Origin: Bacteroidaceae bacterium
GTDB lineage: Bacteria; Bacteroidota; Bacteroidia; Bacteroidales; Bacteroidaceae
DNA: 64,000 nucleotides
Reading direction: 5' to 3'
Assembly: GCA_017442855.1 (NCBI GenBank)
Contig: JAFSPM010000028.1
Span: forward strand, 1 to 64,000
Part shown: piece after piece, positions 40,922 through 49,694 of the stretch
Numbering within the stretch: the first letter of the stretch is position 1
Layout: the number at the start of each line of letters is the position of its first letter
Position numbers and translations under genes: made by a program
The notes under the pieces: generated by a model
The model's input: only the letters and a program-made list of their open reading frames with translations
The model's database searches: none
What the model was told of the DNA's origin: nothing

Positions 40922-41803
40922 ATGAAAAAGAACTTTTTAGGCATTGCCCTGTGCGGTGCCATGATGATGCTGGCCGCTTGCGAGAACCAGATAGCTGACA
41001 AGAACGAGAATGATAACAAGGAAGTGCTGCAAGAGATTACCTTTAGCGTGCTGGACTTTGAGCAGACACTGAAGAAAATGGGGGTGAGCATGGCCGATAC
41101 ACGTGCTGCGCTGAGTGGCAACGCTACCTACCTGAAGGTGGCGCTGTTTCTGGATGGAACGAAGAAATATGAGTTTGCACAGACATCGGCTGATGAGGAT
41201 TTTGGTTCCATCACTGCCCTGGTGGTGCCGGAGAATTATGACATGGTGGTGATTGCCTCGAAAGCTGAGATGACCATTGAGGCACTGACCAATATCTATC
41301 CAACAGGGGGTAAGGTGAACGATACCTTTTATTATTATGGGGCCTTGACGAAGGCCAACTTAGAGGCTGGAGCCGTGACGGTAGAATTGGATCGTGCTGT
41401 GGCACTGTTTGAGTTTCAGACAGATGCCAAGCCGTCGGAGGTGGCATCGTTCACCTTGGAACTGACGGGTGGCAGTAATGTGTTCAATGCCGTGACGGGA
41501 CTGGCCGCTGGCAGCACCACGCTTACCAGTACGTTTGACCAAACGGGCAGGGCAACGGTGCATTGCGGCATGTATGTGTTCTTGCCATCGGCCAATGCCA
41601 CCGTAACGGTGAAGGCCACTGCCTATGATGCCAATGAGAAGGTGGTGAAAACCTACACCTTCAACGATGTGCAGATGAAACCGCAGTATAACACCTATTG
41701 CAATGGCAATTTTTTTCAGATTAACGGGTCGTGGACCATTACTATCAACAATGTGTCGTGGCCCGATCAGATCAATGTGCCTTACGACTTGAGTAATTTG
41801 TAA
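40922..41803 (+). CDS. FimB/Mfa2-like lipoprotein
   Basis: 293 residues. Lipoprotein signal FLGIALCGAMMMLAAC. Two beta-sandwich-like halves: one with YLKVALFLDGTKKYEFAQTS and VVPENYDMVVIASKAE, the second after VELDRAVALFEFQTDA. This fits the FimB/Mfa2 anchor-like fold of type V fimbriae, although MADTRAAL also recalls fimbrillin cleavage sites. It stands alone, 1.1 kb after the fimbrial locus, and could serve as its anchor. It is preceded by a long structured leader. The family call is tentative. Confidence 0.6.
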   Translation: MKKNFLGIALCGAMMMLAACENQIADKNENDNKEVLQEITFSVLDFEQTLKKMGVSMADTRAALSGNATYLKVALFLDGTKKYEFAQTSADEDFGSITALVVPENYDMVVIASKAEMTIEALTNIYPTGGKVNDTFYYYGALTKANLEAGAVTVELDRAVALFEFQTDAKPSEVASFTLELTGGSNVFNAVTGLAAGSTTLTSTFDQTGRATVHCGMYVFLPSANATVTVKATAYDANEKVVKTYTFNDVQMKPQYNTYCNGNFFQINGSWTITINNVSWPDQINVPYDLSNL

Positions 41804-41810
41804 GAGAAAA

Positions 41811-41842
41811 TTTTGCACTGCCCTCAACTTTCCTTATCTTTA
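41811..41842 (+). promoter_or_regulatory. promoter of fbp
   Basis: TTTTG (41811-41815), 19 nt, TATCTTTA (41835-41842), one mismatch from the -7 consensus. The leader is about 15-20 nt. Confidence 0.7.
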
Positions 41843-41862
41843 CGGCACTAAACTAAATACAG

Positions 41863-43863
41863 ATGATTATGACAGGCAACCTGACACCCGAAGATATTGT
41901 GGATGATGTGAAGTATTTGCAGCTTCTGGCACGTAGTTTCCCTACGGTGGCAGCTGCCAGTTCGGAAATCATCAACCTGGAGGCTATACTGAACCTGCCC
42001 AAAGGCACAGAGCACTTCCTGAGCGATGTGCATGGTGAGTATGAGGCGTTTCAGCATGTGCTGAAGAATGCCTCTGGCACCGTAAAGCGCAAGGTGGAGG
42101 AGATATTTGCCCATTCGTTGCGCGACCAGGAAATCAAAGACCTCTGCACACTGATATACTATCCTGAGGAGAAGCTGAGACTGATCAAGAAGCAGGAGGG
42201 GAATCTGGACGACTGGTACCGCATCACCCTGAACCGCTTGGTGAAGGTGTGTCAGAACGTATCGTCGAAATATACGCGTTCGAAGGTGCGCAAGGCCTTG
42301 CCTAAGGATTTTGAGTACATCATTCAGGAGTTGCTGCACGAATCGAGTGGCGACCATAATAAGGAGGCTTATCTGGAGGTGATTATCACCACCATCATCT
42401 CTACCCGCCGTGCCGATGCTTTCATCGTGGCCATGTGTAACCTGATACAGCGGTTGTGCATCGACTCACTGCATATTGTGGGTGATATCTTCGACCGAGG
42501 CATGGGGGCGCATATCATCATGGATACGTTGTGCGAATACCATAACTTTGATATTCAGTGGGGCAACCACGATGTGCTGTGGATGGGTGCCGCTGCGGGC
42601 AACACGGCTTGCATCGCCAACGTGATACGTATGTGTATGCGCTATGCCAACCTCACTACGTTGGAAGATGGCTACGGCATCAATCTGTTGCCGTTGGCCA
42701 CCTTTGCGATGGATGTCTATAAGGATGACCCTTGCACGCAGTTCCAGCCCCTGCTGAGCGAGTATAGCGACAACAAGCCCGATGAGAAGACGGCACGGCT
42801 GATTGCTCAGATGCACAAGGCCATTACCATCATACAGTTCAAGTTGGAGGCAGAGATTATCCGTCGCCATCCTGAGTATAGGATGGAGGACCGCCTGCTG
42901 CTGGATAAGATTGATTTCCAGAAGGGTTCCGTGAGGATAGACGGCAAGGACTATGTGATGCTGGATAGCTTCCTGCCCACTGTTAATCCTGCCGATCCGT
43001 ATGCACTGACCGACGAGGAGCGCGACCTGATGGACAAGATTGTGGCTTCGTTCCTGAACAGCGAGAAGTTGCGCAAGCACATGCATTGCCTGTATAGCAA
43101 CGGCAGTATGTTTAAGGTGACCAACAGCAACTTGCTGTTCCACGCCTCAATACCGCTGAATGCCGACGGCACGTTCAAGCATGTGCGTATCGGACAGAAG
43201 GAGTATTGGGGCAAGAGCCTGATGCTGAAAGCCGACCGTATGTTGCGTGCGGCCTACTACGAGTACCACGACAAGCAGAAGAAGCGCGATGCGATGGACT
43301 ATGTGTGGTACTTGTGGTGTGGGGCTGATACACCTACCTTCGACAAGAGCAAGATGGCTACCTTTGAGCGTTATTTCGTGGCCGACAAGGAAACCTACAA
43401 GGAGGAGAAGGGCTACTACTACGAGTTGCGCGACCAGGCCGACGTATGCGACAATATCCTGCGAGAGTTTGGCATCGAACCAGGGTCGCACTCGCATATC
43501 ATCAACGGACATGTGCCGGTGCGTACCATCAAGGGCGAGAAGCCTGTGAAGGCTGATGGTAAACTGTTGGTGATTGACGGTGGTTTCTCAAAAGCCTATC
43601 AACCCACGACAGGCATTGCGGGCTACACGCTGGTATATCACAGTCATGGTTTTGAGCTGGTGCAGCACGAACCCTTTGAGAGTAGGGAGAAAGCCATCAA
43701 GGAGGGGCTCGACATCAAATCTACCACCTTCCTGGTGGATTATACCCGTCGCCGCATGATGGTGAAGGATACGGACAAAGGCCGTGAGTTGAGGGAGCAG
43801 ATCAACGAATTGCAAAAACTATTAGTAGCATTCCGTAGCGGTCTGGTGCAAGAGAAGGACTAA
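41863..43863 (+). CDS. fbp: fructose-1,6-bisphosphatase, class III
   Basis: 666 residues, the usual length of the Firmicutes/Bacteroidetes class III enzyme. Metallophosphatase motifs: FLSDVHGEYEAFQHVL (about 46-61), VGDIFDRGMGAH (about 205-216), WGNHDVLWMGAAAGN (about 227-241), and HIINGHVPVRTIKGEKP near 545. It makes fructose 6-phosphate in gluconeogenesis. MTGNL at 41869 is an alternative start. Monocistronic, with promoter and terminator. Confidence 0.96.
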   Translation: MIMTGNLTPEDIVDDVKYLQLLARSFPTVAAASSEIINLEAILNLPKGTEHFLSDVHGEYEAFQHVLKNASGTVKRKVEEIFAHSLRDQEIKDLCTLIYYPEEKLRLIKKQEGNLDDWYRITLNRLVKVCQNVSSKYTRSKVRKALPKDFEYIIQELLHESSGDHNKEAYLEVIITTIISTRRADAFIVAMCNLIQRLCIDSLHIVGDIFDRGMGAHIIMDTLCEYHNFDIQWGNHDVLWMGAAAGNTACIANVIRMCMRYANLTTLEDGYGINLLPLATFAMDVYKDDPCTQFQPLLSEYSDNKPDEKTARLIAQMHKAITIIQFKLEAEIIRRHPEYRMEDRLLLDKIDFQKGSVRIDGKDYVMLDSFLPTVNPADPYALTDEERDLMDKIVASFLNSEKLRKHMHCLYSNGSMFKVTNSNLLFHASIPLNADGTFKHVRIGQKEYWGKSLMLKADRMLRAAYYEYHDKQKKRDAMDYVWYLWCGADTPTFDKSKMATFERYFVADKETYKEEKGYYYELRDQADVCDNILREFGIEPGSHSHIINGHVPVRTIKGEKPVKADGKLLVIDGGFSKAYQPTTGIAGYTLVYHSHGFELVQHEPFESREKAIKEGLDIKSTTFLVDYTRRRMMVKDTDKGRELREQINELQKLLVAFRSGLVQEKD

Positions 43864-43913
43864 CCGGACACATTAGTAATGTGATAGGTTAAACGATACT
43901 ATTATAAAGGTCT

Positions 43914-43958
43914 AAACGATAGTAATGTTCATTTGCAAACATTGCTATCGTTTTTTTG
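43914..43958 (+). terminator. terminator of fbp
   Basis: AAACGATAGTAATGTT (43914-43929) pairs with AACATTGCTATCGTTT (43938-43953) with one mismatch, and is followed by T-rich sequence. Confidence 0.85.
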
Positions 43959-43989
43959 TGATTACGCTGCTTTATTTAGAGAAAAGTTG

Positions 43990-43997
43990 TAATTTTG
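43990..43997 (+). promoter_or_regulatory. -7 box of B12 operon
   Basis: TAATTTTG matches the consensus and ends 5 nt before the first riboswitch helix. No clear -33 element was found. Confidence 0.55.
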
Positions 43998-44001
43998 CAT
44001 C

Positions 44002-44172
44002 TGCTTTGTTCTACATGCCTTTTTTCGAGTCATGTGGATGAAAAAGGGAATCGGGTGAGAGTCCCGAACAGTCCCGTTGCTGTATTTTCCGATTGTTGTG
44101 CATACCACAATGCCACTGCCTGATAAGGTGGGAAGGCCATGCACAGGAATAAGTCAGAAGACCTGCAAAGCA
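44002..44172 (+). ncRNA. cobalamin riboswitch
   Basis: Closing helix TGCTTTG (44002-44008)/CAAAGCA (44166-44172). Core elements in order: GGGAATCGGGTGAGAGTCCC with ACAGTCCCGTTGCTGT, then GCCACTG...GGTGGGAAGGC, and the B12 box AGTCAGAAGACCTGC (44152-44166). These are the conserved parts of the AdoCbl/MeCbl-sensing family. When corrinoid is bound it should repress translation or transcription of the btuB-btuG-btuF-btuC operon that starts 47 nt later. Confidence 0.93.
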
Positions 44173-44219
44173 CTGTTGTTGAATACGTCATGCGAGGACG
44201 TGCGTAATTCGTTACCGAT

Positions 44220-46256
44220 ATGAATGGAATCTGCTACTTTGTGGGTAAATCTATGAGACATGCCTTGCTGACACTTGGCATGATTGTAGCCGCTGGACAG
44301 GGGGCGTTGACCTATGCCCAGAGCGATACCATCACCAGTAAGGTGCATGTCATCGACGAGGTGACGGTAAGCACCACAGGTCGTAGCCGAAACGTCATCA
44401 GTACGGCGCCTACACAGTTGGTCACCCAGAAGCAGTTGCTCTCGCAGGGTGTGACGGACCTGAGTGATGCCTTGCGCAGGTTCTCGGGCGTGAATGTCAG
44501 GGACTATGGCGGTGCTGGTGGTGTAAAGACCATCTCGGTGCGAAGTTTAGGTTCCCAACATACGGCGGTGGCGTATGACGGCATCACCATTACTGATGCA
44601 CAAAGCGGTCAGATTGACCTATCCCGCTTTTCGTTGGACAATATCCGTTTGCTTTCCCTGACCATTGGTGATAACGATGATGTCTTCCTTCCGGCACGAA
44701 CAGTAGCTTCGGCGGCATTATTGCGCCTGCAGACAGAGGTGCCCGACTTTACGGAGAAGTTTTATCGCATCAAGGTGGAGGTGAAGACGGGTTCGTTTGG
44801 CTTGCTGAATCCTTACTTGCGTTACGACCAGCGGTTAAGCGAACGTGTCAGCCTCTCTGTGAACGGCGATTATATGCGTGCCGACAATCGCTATCCTTTC
44901 CGCTTGGTGAATGGCAAGTATGTCACCACAGAGAAGCGCAACAACAACTTTATTGAGACCTACCGTGCTGAGGCTAACCTCATAGTGCATACTTCCGAAA
45001 AAGGTTTGCTACAGGGCAAGGCCTATTATTATGACTCGTTCAGGCAGTTACCGGGGGCTGTGGTGCTTTATAACAACGAGAACCACGAGAAAGAGACCGA
45101 CCGTAATTTCTTTGTCCAGCTGCATTACCAGACGCTCTTTGGGAATCAGTGGCACCTACAATTGAATGGCAAATTCAACTGGGCCTATACCAATTATTCG
45201 GACGAGGGCAACCAATACCCGGGTGGCAAGTTGAGCAATTACTATTACCAGCGTGAGTATTATGCTTCGGGTACGTTGATGTACACGCCGACAGATCATT
45301 GGGCGTTGGCATACGCTGCCGACTATGCCTACAACAACTTCAACAGCAATACAACTGCTGGGGTGAGGCCGTATAGGAATACGCTATTGCAAACGCTGAC
45401 GGCCAAGTACCAGGACAAGCACTGGCTGGTGACGGCTCGTTTGTTGGCATCTGTCTATGAGAATGGGGCCAAGGGCGGAACTTCCTCTATGGATGCCAGA
45501 CGATTGTCGCCATCGGTGTCGTTGTCGTGGAAACCTATAGCGGGGCAAGACTTTTATCTGCGTATGGCCTATAAGGATATCTTCCGTGTGGCTACCTTTA
45601 GCGAGAATTATTTTGCCAGATACAGCAGTCGTGACCTTAAACCTGAGATTGCGCGACAGTATAATGTGGGTGTGACCTACGGCTTGCAGCAACCTGATTC
45701 CTGGCTGTCGAGCGTGAATGTTACGGCTGACGGCTATTATAACCGTGTGACGAACAAGATTATTGCGGTTCCTTTCAATATGTTCTTCTGGACAATGATC
45801 AATCTGGGACGTGTAGATATTTGGGGTGCCGATGTGAATATAGATACTACGGTTGACTTGGGTAAGGGGCATCAGTTGCTGTTGAACGGTTCTTATACCC
45901 TGCAATCGGCCAGGAACATGACCGACCCTACCTCGCTTTATTATAAGAACCAGATAGTCTATACACCTAAGAACTCGGGCTCGGCATCATTGGCATGGGA
46001 GAACCCATGGGTGAATTTGGCATTACACACTACCATGTCGAGTGCCCGCTATACAGTAGAAGACCATAAACCCAGCAACCGCTTGCCTGGTTATGGCGAG
46101 TGGGGTGCTTCGTTGTATCGCTCTTTTAGTTTCCGCTCATTTGAGGTGGTTACCCGCTTGGATGGCATCAACCTCGGTAACAAGCAATACAGCATTGTGA
46201 AAAGTTACCCCATGCCTGGGCGTTCTTTCAAATTTACGATAAGTGTAACAATTTAA
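44220..46256 (+). CDS. btuB: BtuB-type TonB-dependent corrinoid receptor
   Basis: 678 residues; ATG 44253 (MRHALLTLG) is an equally good start, giving a cleaner signal peptide. After cleavage near TYAQS comes a TonB-box-like VIDEVTVST. The plug domain has LSDALRRFSGVNVRDYGGAGGVKTISVRSLGSQHTAVAYDGI (about 77-118), followed by a 22-strand barrel ending in FKFTISVTI. No carboxypeptidase-like extension is present. The upstream cobalamin riboswitch and the downstream btuG-btuF-btuC genes identify the substrate class as corrinoids. Confidence 0.9.
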   Translation: MNGICYFVGKSMRHALLTLGMIVAAGQGALTYAQSDTITSKVHVIDEVTVSTTGRSRNVISTAPTQLVTQKQLLSQGVTDLSDALRRFSGVNVRDYGGAGGVKTISVRSLGSQHTAVAYDGITITDAQSGQIDLSRFSLDNIRLLSLTIGDNDDVFLPARTVASAALLRLQTEVPDFTEKFYRIKVEVKTGSFGLLNPYLRYDQRLSERVSLSVNGDYMRADNRYPFRLVNGKYVTTEKRNNNFIETYRAEANLIVHTSEKGLLQGKAYYYDSFRQLPGAVVLYNNENHEKETDRNFFVQLHYQTLFGNQWHLQLNGKFNWAYTNYSDEGNQYPGGKLSNYYYQREYYASGTLMYTPTDHWALAYAADYAYNNFNSNTTAGVRPYRNTLLQTLTAKYQDKHWLVTARLLASVYENGAKGGTSSMDARRLSPSVSLSWKPIAGQDFYLRMAYKDIFRVATFSENYFARYSSRDLKPEIARQYNVGVTYGLQQPDSWLSSVNVTADGYYNRVTNKIIAVPFNMFFWTMINLGRVDIWGADVNIDTTVDLGKGHQLLLNGSYTLQSARNMTDPTSLYYKNQIVYTPKNSGSASLAWENPWVNLALHTTMSSARYTVEDHKPSNRLPGYGEWGASLYRSFSFRSFEVVTRLDGINLGNKQYSIVKSYPMPGRSFKFTISVTI

Positions 46257-46268
46257 ATAGCAAACATT

Positions 46269-47426
46269 ATGAAGACAAGAGATTTTTTGAAGCTTTTAGT
46301 AATGATGTTGGCAGTACCTTTTGTATTTGCTGCCTGTAGTGATGACGATGGTCCAGTGCCTAGTCCAACTCCGGAACCTACACCAGTGCCAGACCCAGAG
46401 CCAGATTATTCCGTCCCTACTGACCAACAGGGATTGTATGTTTTCAACGGTGGCAACCAGGGAAAGAGCATCGATGGGTCTTTGTCATTCATCAATTTCT
46501 CAAAACAAGAGGTAAGCAACAATGTCTTTGCAGCAAAGAATAACCGTAGTTTAGGTGCTACTGTTCAAAATGGCGCTGTTTTCAAAGGCAGTCTGTTCAT
46601 TGCCGTATATGGCTCTAAGACCATTGAAGTGGTAGATAAACTCACATTGGAAAGCATCAAGCAGATAACTACTCCGTCAACATCTGATGGCCCGAGGTAT
46701 GTAGTGGCTGATGATCAATATGTGTATGCATCACTCTATAGTGGTGAGGTGATTCGCATCAATCCTGCCACCAACGAGATTGACAAAACCATTAGCGTAG
46801 GTCCTAATCCGGAAGAAATGGTGATTGTCAATGGATTCCTCTATGTAGTGAACTCAGATGGCTTGAACTATGACAACGGATATGTCAATGGTAAGAGTGT
46901 TTCTAAAATAGACTTGTCGTCATTTACTGAGGTGAAAAAGATTGAAGTAGGAGTAAATCCTGCTCGCATAGCTACCGATGGTACTAATGTTTATGCCCTT
47001 TGCAACGGCGACTATTACACTATGCCATCTACGATTTATAAGATCGCTCCTGATGACTCTACTACAGACTTGAAAGTAGAGGCAGCTTGGTTGGCTGTGA
47101 ACAATGGTATGCTTTATACTATCAGTTCGGTATGGACCAGTGATGCTGACGGTAATTGGTACACGATTGATGCTTATACACAGTATGACCTGAGCGATAT
47201 GAGTGTTAAGAATAGCGCTTATTTAGGTGAGGATGTTGTGGATGCTCCAGCTGGTATCGCTTTTGATGCCGAAGGCAGTCAGCTGTTTGTGTCATCCTAT
47301 AGTAAAGTGGAGGGTAACACTTCTTACGATACCGATGGCTATGTGAACCAATATGATTTAAATGGCAAGCTGGTGAAGAAGTATGATGTAGGTGTTGGTC
47401 CTTGCTATATGTTAGTGCTGAGTTAA
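46269..47426 (+). CDS. btuG: BtuG-like surface corrinoid-binding lipoprotein
   Basis: 385 residues. Lipoprotein signal (VMMLAVPFVFAAC) then SDDDGPVP and a Pro-rich linker, typical of surface-exported Bacteroidales lipoproteins. The rest is a YncE/DUF5074-type beta-propeller (GLYVFNGGNQGKSIDGSLSFI, ISVGPNPEEMVIVNGFLYVVNS, IEVGVNPARIATDGTNVYALC). In Bacteroides thetaiotaomicron, BtuG proteins of this type bind cobalamin very tightly and cap BtuB. Riboswitch and gene order agree. 12 nt after btuB. Confidence 0.85.
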   Translation: MKTRDFLKLLVMMLAVPFVFAACSDDDGPVPSPTPEPTPVPDPEPDYSVPTDQQGLYVFNGGNQGKSIDGSLSFINFSKQEVSNNVFAAKNNRSLGATVQNGAVFKGSLFIAVYGSKTIEVVDKLTLESIKQITTPSTSDGPRYVVADDQYVYASLYSGEVIRINPATNEIDKTISVGPNPEEMVIVNGFLYVVNSDGLNYDNGYVNGKSVSKIDLSSFTEVKKIEVGVNPARIATDGTNVYALCNGDYYTMPSTIYKIAPDDSTTDLKVEAAWLAVNNGMLYTISSVWTSDADGNWYTIDAYTQYDLSDMSVKNSAYLGEDVVDAPAGIAFDAEGSQLFVSSYSKVEGNTSYDTDGYVNQYDLNGKLVKKYDVGVGPCYMLVLS

Positions 47427-48557
47427 ATGAAGCGTGCGGGCTATATAGTTGCAGCCATCCTAATGTTTGTTTCCCTGGTAGCATGCCAGGGAAACAAACA
47501 GGGTGGGGTATCTTCAGGAGGAGATACCCTTGCCGTGGATTATGCCCAACTACTCACCATTGTTGAATATGATGGCTATAGCGTAGCAAGCATTCGTGAC
47601 CCCTGGAACAAAGGCCGTATGTTGCATGAGTATGTGTTGCTGCCAAAGGGCACTGAGGTACCATCTGGTTTTGAAAAGGCCACGATAGTACGTACTCCTG
47701 TAAGTAATGCATTGATATACACCGCGGTGCATAGTGCGCTGGCCATAGAGCTTGGAGCAGGAAAACAAATCGGGGGCGTGTGTGACTTCCAGTATATACA
47801 TTCGCCTTTTATTATCGATGGGGTACATGATGGTAGCATCAAAGACTGTGGCGATGCTATGACTCCCGACTTGGAACGCATTATTGACTTGGAGCCCGAT
47901 GTGGTGTTGCTATCTCCATTTGAGAACAGTGGTGGCTACGGCAGGGTAGAGGAACTGGGTGTACCTTTGATAGAGTGTGCCGATTATATGGAAACATCAC
48001 CACTGGGCAGGGCTGAATGGATGAAGTTCTATGGTAGGCTGTTTGGTGTGGGTGATGAGGCTGACCAGCTGTTTAGACAGGTGAATGACGACTATCTCCA
48101 GATGAAAGCTAAGGCAGCCGATGCTAATGAAAAGCCTTCGGTGATAGCCGATATGAAAATAGGTTCGGTATGGTATGTACCTGGTGGGCAGAGCACTCAG
48201 GGTAAGTTGTGGGCAGACGCCAATGCGGTCTATCCCTATGCTGATGACAACCATAGCGGCTCGTTGGCGTTGGCGTTTGAGGCAGTGTTCGACAAAGCTG
48301 GCGACGCTGATATCTGGGTGATTCGTTACAATCAGCCTGTAGCATTGACTTATCGCCAGTTGGCTGCCGACTATCATGGTAATGCCGAGTTGAAGGCATT
48401 CAAGGAACGCAGGGTGTATGGGTGTAATACTGGCCATACTGCTTTCTATGAGGAGACGCCGTTTCATCCTGACAGACTTTTGCGCGACTATATCCAGATT
48501 TGTCATCCGGAAATGGAGCTGGGTGGGCTGAATTACTTTGAGAAAATAGAGGAATAA
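47427..48557 (+). CDS. btuF: BtuF-type ABC substrate-binding lipoprotein
   Basis: 376 residues. Lipoprotein signal AAILMFVSLVAC. Class III binding-protein fold with two Rossmann-like lobes joined by a helix: GAGKQIGGVCDFQYI, DLERIIDLEPDVVLLSPFEN, ELGVPLIECADYMETSPLGRAEWMKFYGRLFG. It takes corrinoid in the periplasm to BtuC. The start directly follows the btuG stop. Confidence 0.85.
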   Translation: MKRAGYIVAAILMFVSLVACQGNKQGGVSSGGDTLAVDYAQLLTIVEYDGYSVASIRDPWNKGRMLHEYVLLPKGTEVPSGFEKATIVRTPVSNALIYTAVHSALAIELGAGKQIGGVCDFQYIHSPFIIDGVHDGSIKDCGDAMTPDLERIIDLEPDVVLLSPFENSGGYGRVEELGVPLIECADYMETSPLGRAEWMKFYGRLFGVGDEADQLFRQVNDDYLQMKAKAADANEKPSVIADMKIGSVWYVPGGQSTQGKLWADANAVYPYADDNHSGSLALAFEAVFDKAGDADIWVIRYNQPVALTYRQLAADYHGNAELKAFKERRVYGCNTGHTAFYEETPFHPDRLLRDYIQICHPEMELGGLNYFEKIEE

Positions 48558-48584
48558 GAAAAGGAGAAATTATTATAAGGAACC

Positions 48585-49619
48585 ATGCTGAAGGGTAAAG
48601 GACTGAGATATGGTGTTGGCCTGGCAGTGATAATCATGCTGCTGTTCTTGGCAAACTTGCTAGTGGGGTCGGTATCCATCCCTGCCGAGGATGTGGTGCG
48701 TATACTCATGGGTGATGAAGCAAGCAAAGCCAGTTGGCGGTTCATTGTTTGGCAGAGCCGTTTGCCACAGGCACTGACTGCCTTGCTGTGTGGAGCCTCA
48801 TTGGCGGTTTGCGGTTTGTTGCTGCAGACGGTGCTGAAAAATCCACTGGCAGGGCCCTCAATCTTGGGTATAGACGCTGGTGCCAGTTTAGGTGTTGCTT
48901 TGGTTATGCTGGCTTTTGGCGGTAGCATTACTACAGCTGCTTTTAGTATCTCTGGATTCTTGTCTGTCATGCTGGGTGCTTTTGTAGGAGCTATGGCCAT
49001 CATGGCACTGATTCTGTTTTTCTCTACATTGATTCGCAGTAGTGTGATGCTCTTGATAACGGGCATCATGGTGGGCTATATCGCCTCGTCAGCTATTTCG
49101 TTGCTCAACTTCTTCGCGACAGAAGAAGGGGTGCAGTCGTATTTGGTGTGGGGATTGGGCAACTTTGGTGGTGTGTCTATGCAACAGATGCCATCGTTCG
49201 CTGCTGTAGTACTGCTAGGACTGCTCTGCTCTATCTTGCTGGTCAAGCCACTGAATGCTATGTTGCTGGGTGAGCGTTATGCTTCCAACCTAGGCGTGAA
49301 TACTTGGCGATTGCGTAATTATCTACTGGTTATTACAGGATTGCTCACCGCCATCACCACAGCCTTCTGTGGTCCGATCGCCTTTATTGGTTTGGCAGTG
49401 CCCCATGTGGCACGATTGATACTTGGCACAGAGAACCATCACTCTCTCTTGCCTGTCACCATGCTTACAGGCAGTGCCATAGCTTTGCTTTGCAATCTTA
49501 TTTGCGTTTTACCTGGTGAGAATGGCATCATCCCCCTTAATGCAGTTACGCCTGTCATAGGTGCCCCTGTCATTATTTATGTTATCATGAGTCAGCGTGG
49601 CACCCAGCAGATGAACTGA
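48585..49619 (+). CDS. btuC: BtuC-type FecCD permease
   Basis: 344 residues with nine to ten TM helices. FecCD/BtuC signatures: WRFIVWQSRLPQALTALLCGASLAVCGLLLQTVLKNPLAGPSILGIDAGASLGVAL (about 43-100), and in the coupling region CGPIAFIGLAVPHVARLILG. Inner-membrane channel for corrinoid import. No ATPase gene (btuD) follows: the next gene is trpB on the other strand. Confidence 0.9.
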   Translation: MLKGKGLRYGVGLAVIIMLLFLANLLVGSVSIPAEDVVRILMGDEASKASWRFIVWQSRLPQALTALLCGASLAVCGLLLQTVLKNPLAGPSILGIDAGASLGVALVMLAFGGSITTAAFSISGFLSVMLGAFVGAMAIMALILFFSTLIRSSVMLLITGIMVGYIASSAISLLNFFATEEGVQSYLVWGLGNFGGVSMQQMPSFAAVVLLGLLCSILLVKPLNAMLLGERYASNLGVNTWRLRNYLLVITGLLTAITTAFCGPIAFIGLAVPHVARLILGTENHHSLLPVTMLTGSAIALLCNLICVLPGENGIIPLNAVTPVIGAPVIIYVIMSQRGTQQMN

Positions 49620-49637
49620 CAGGATGCTGCAAAATAT

Positions 49638-49674
49638 AACGGCTGGACTTAGGAATAACCCTGGTCCAGCCGTT
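49638..49674. terminator. terminator between btuC and trpB
   Basis: AACGGCTGGAC (49638-49648) and GTCCAGCCGTT (49664-49674) form a perfect 11-bp stem between convergent genes. Confidence 0.8.
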
Positions 49675-49694
49675 TCTATATAAACAATAATCTT

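Noticed and set aside
46321-46515. Small alternative frame inside btuG
   Set aside because: It overlaps a well supported gene in another frame, with no start context.
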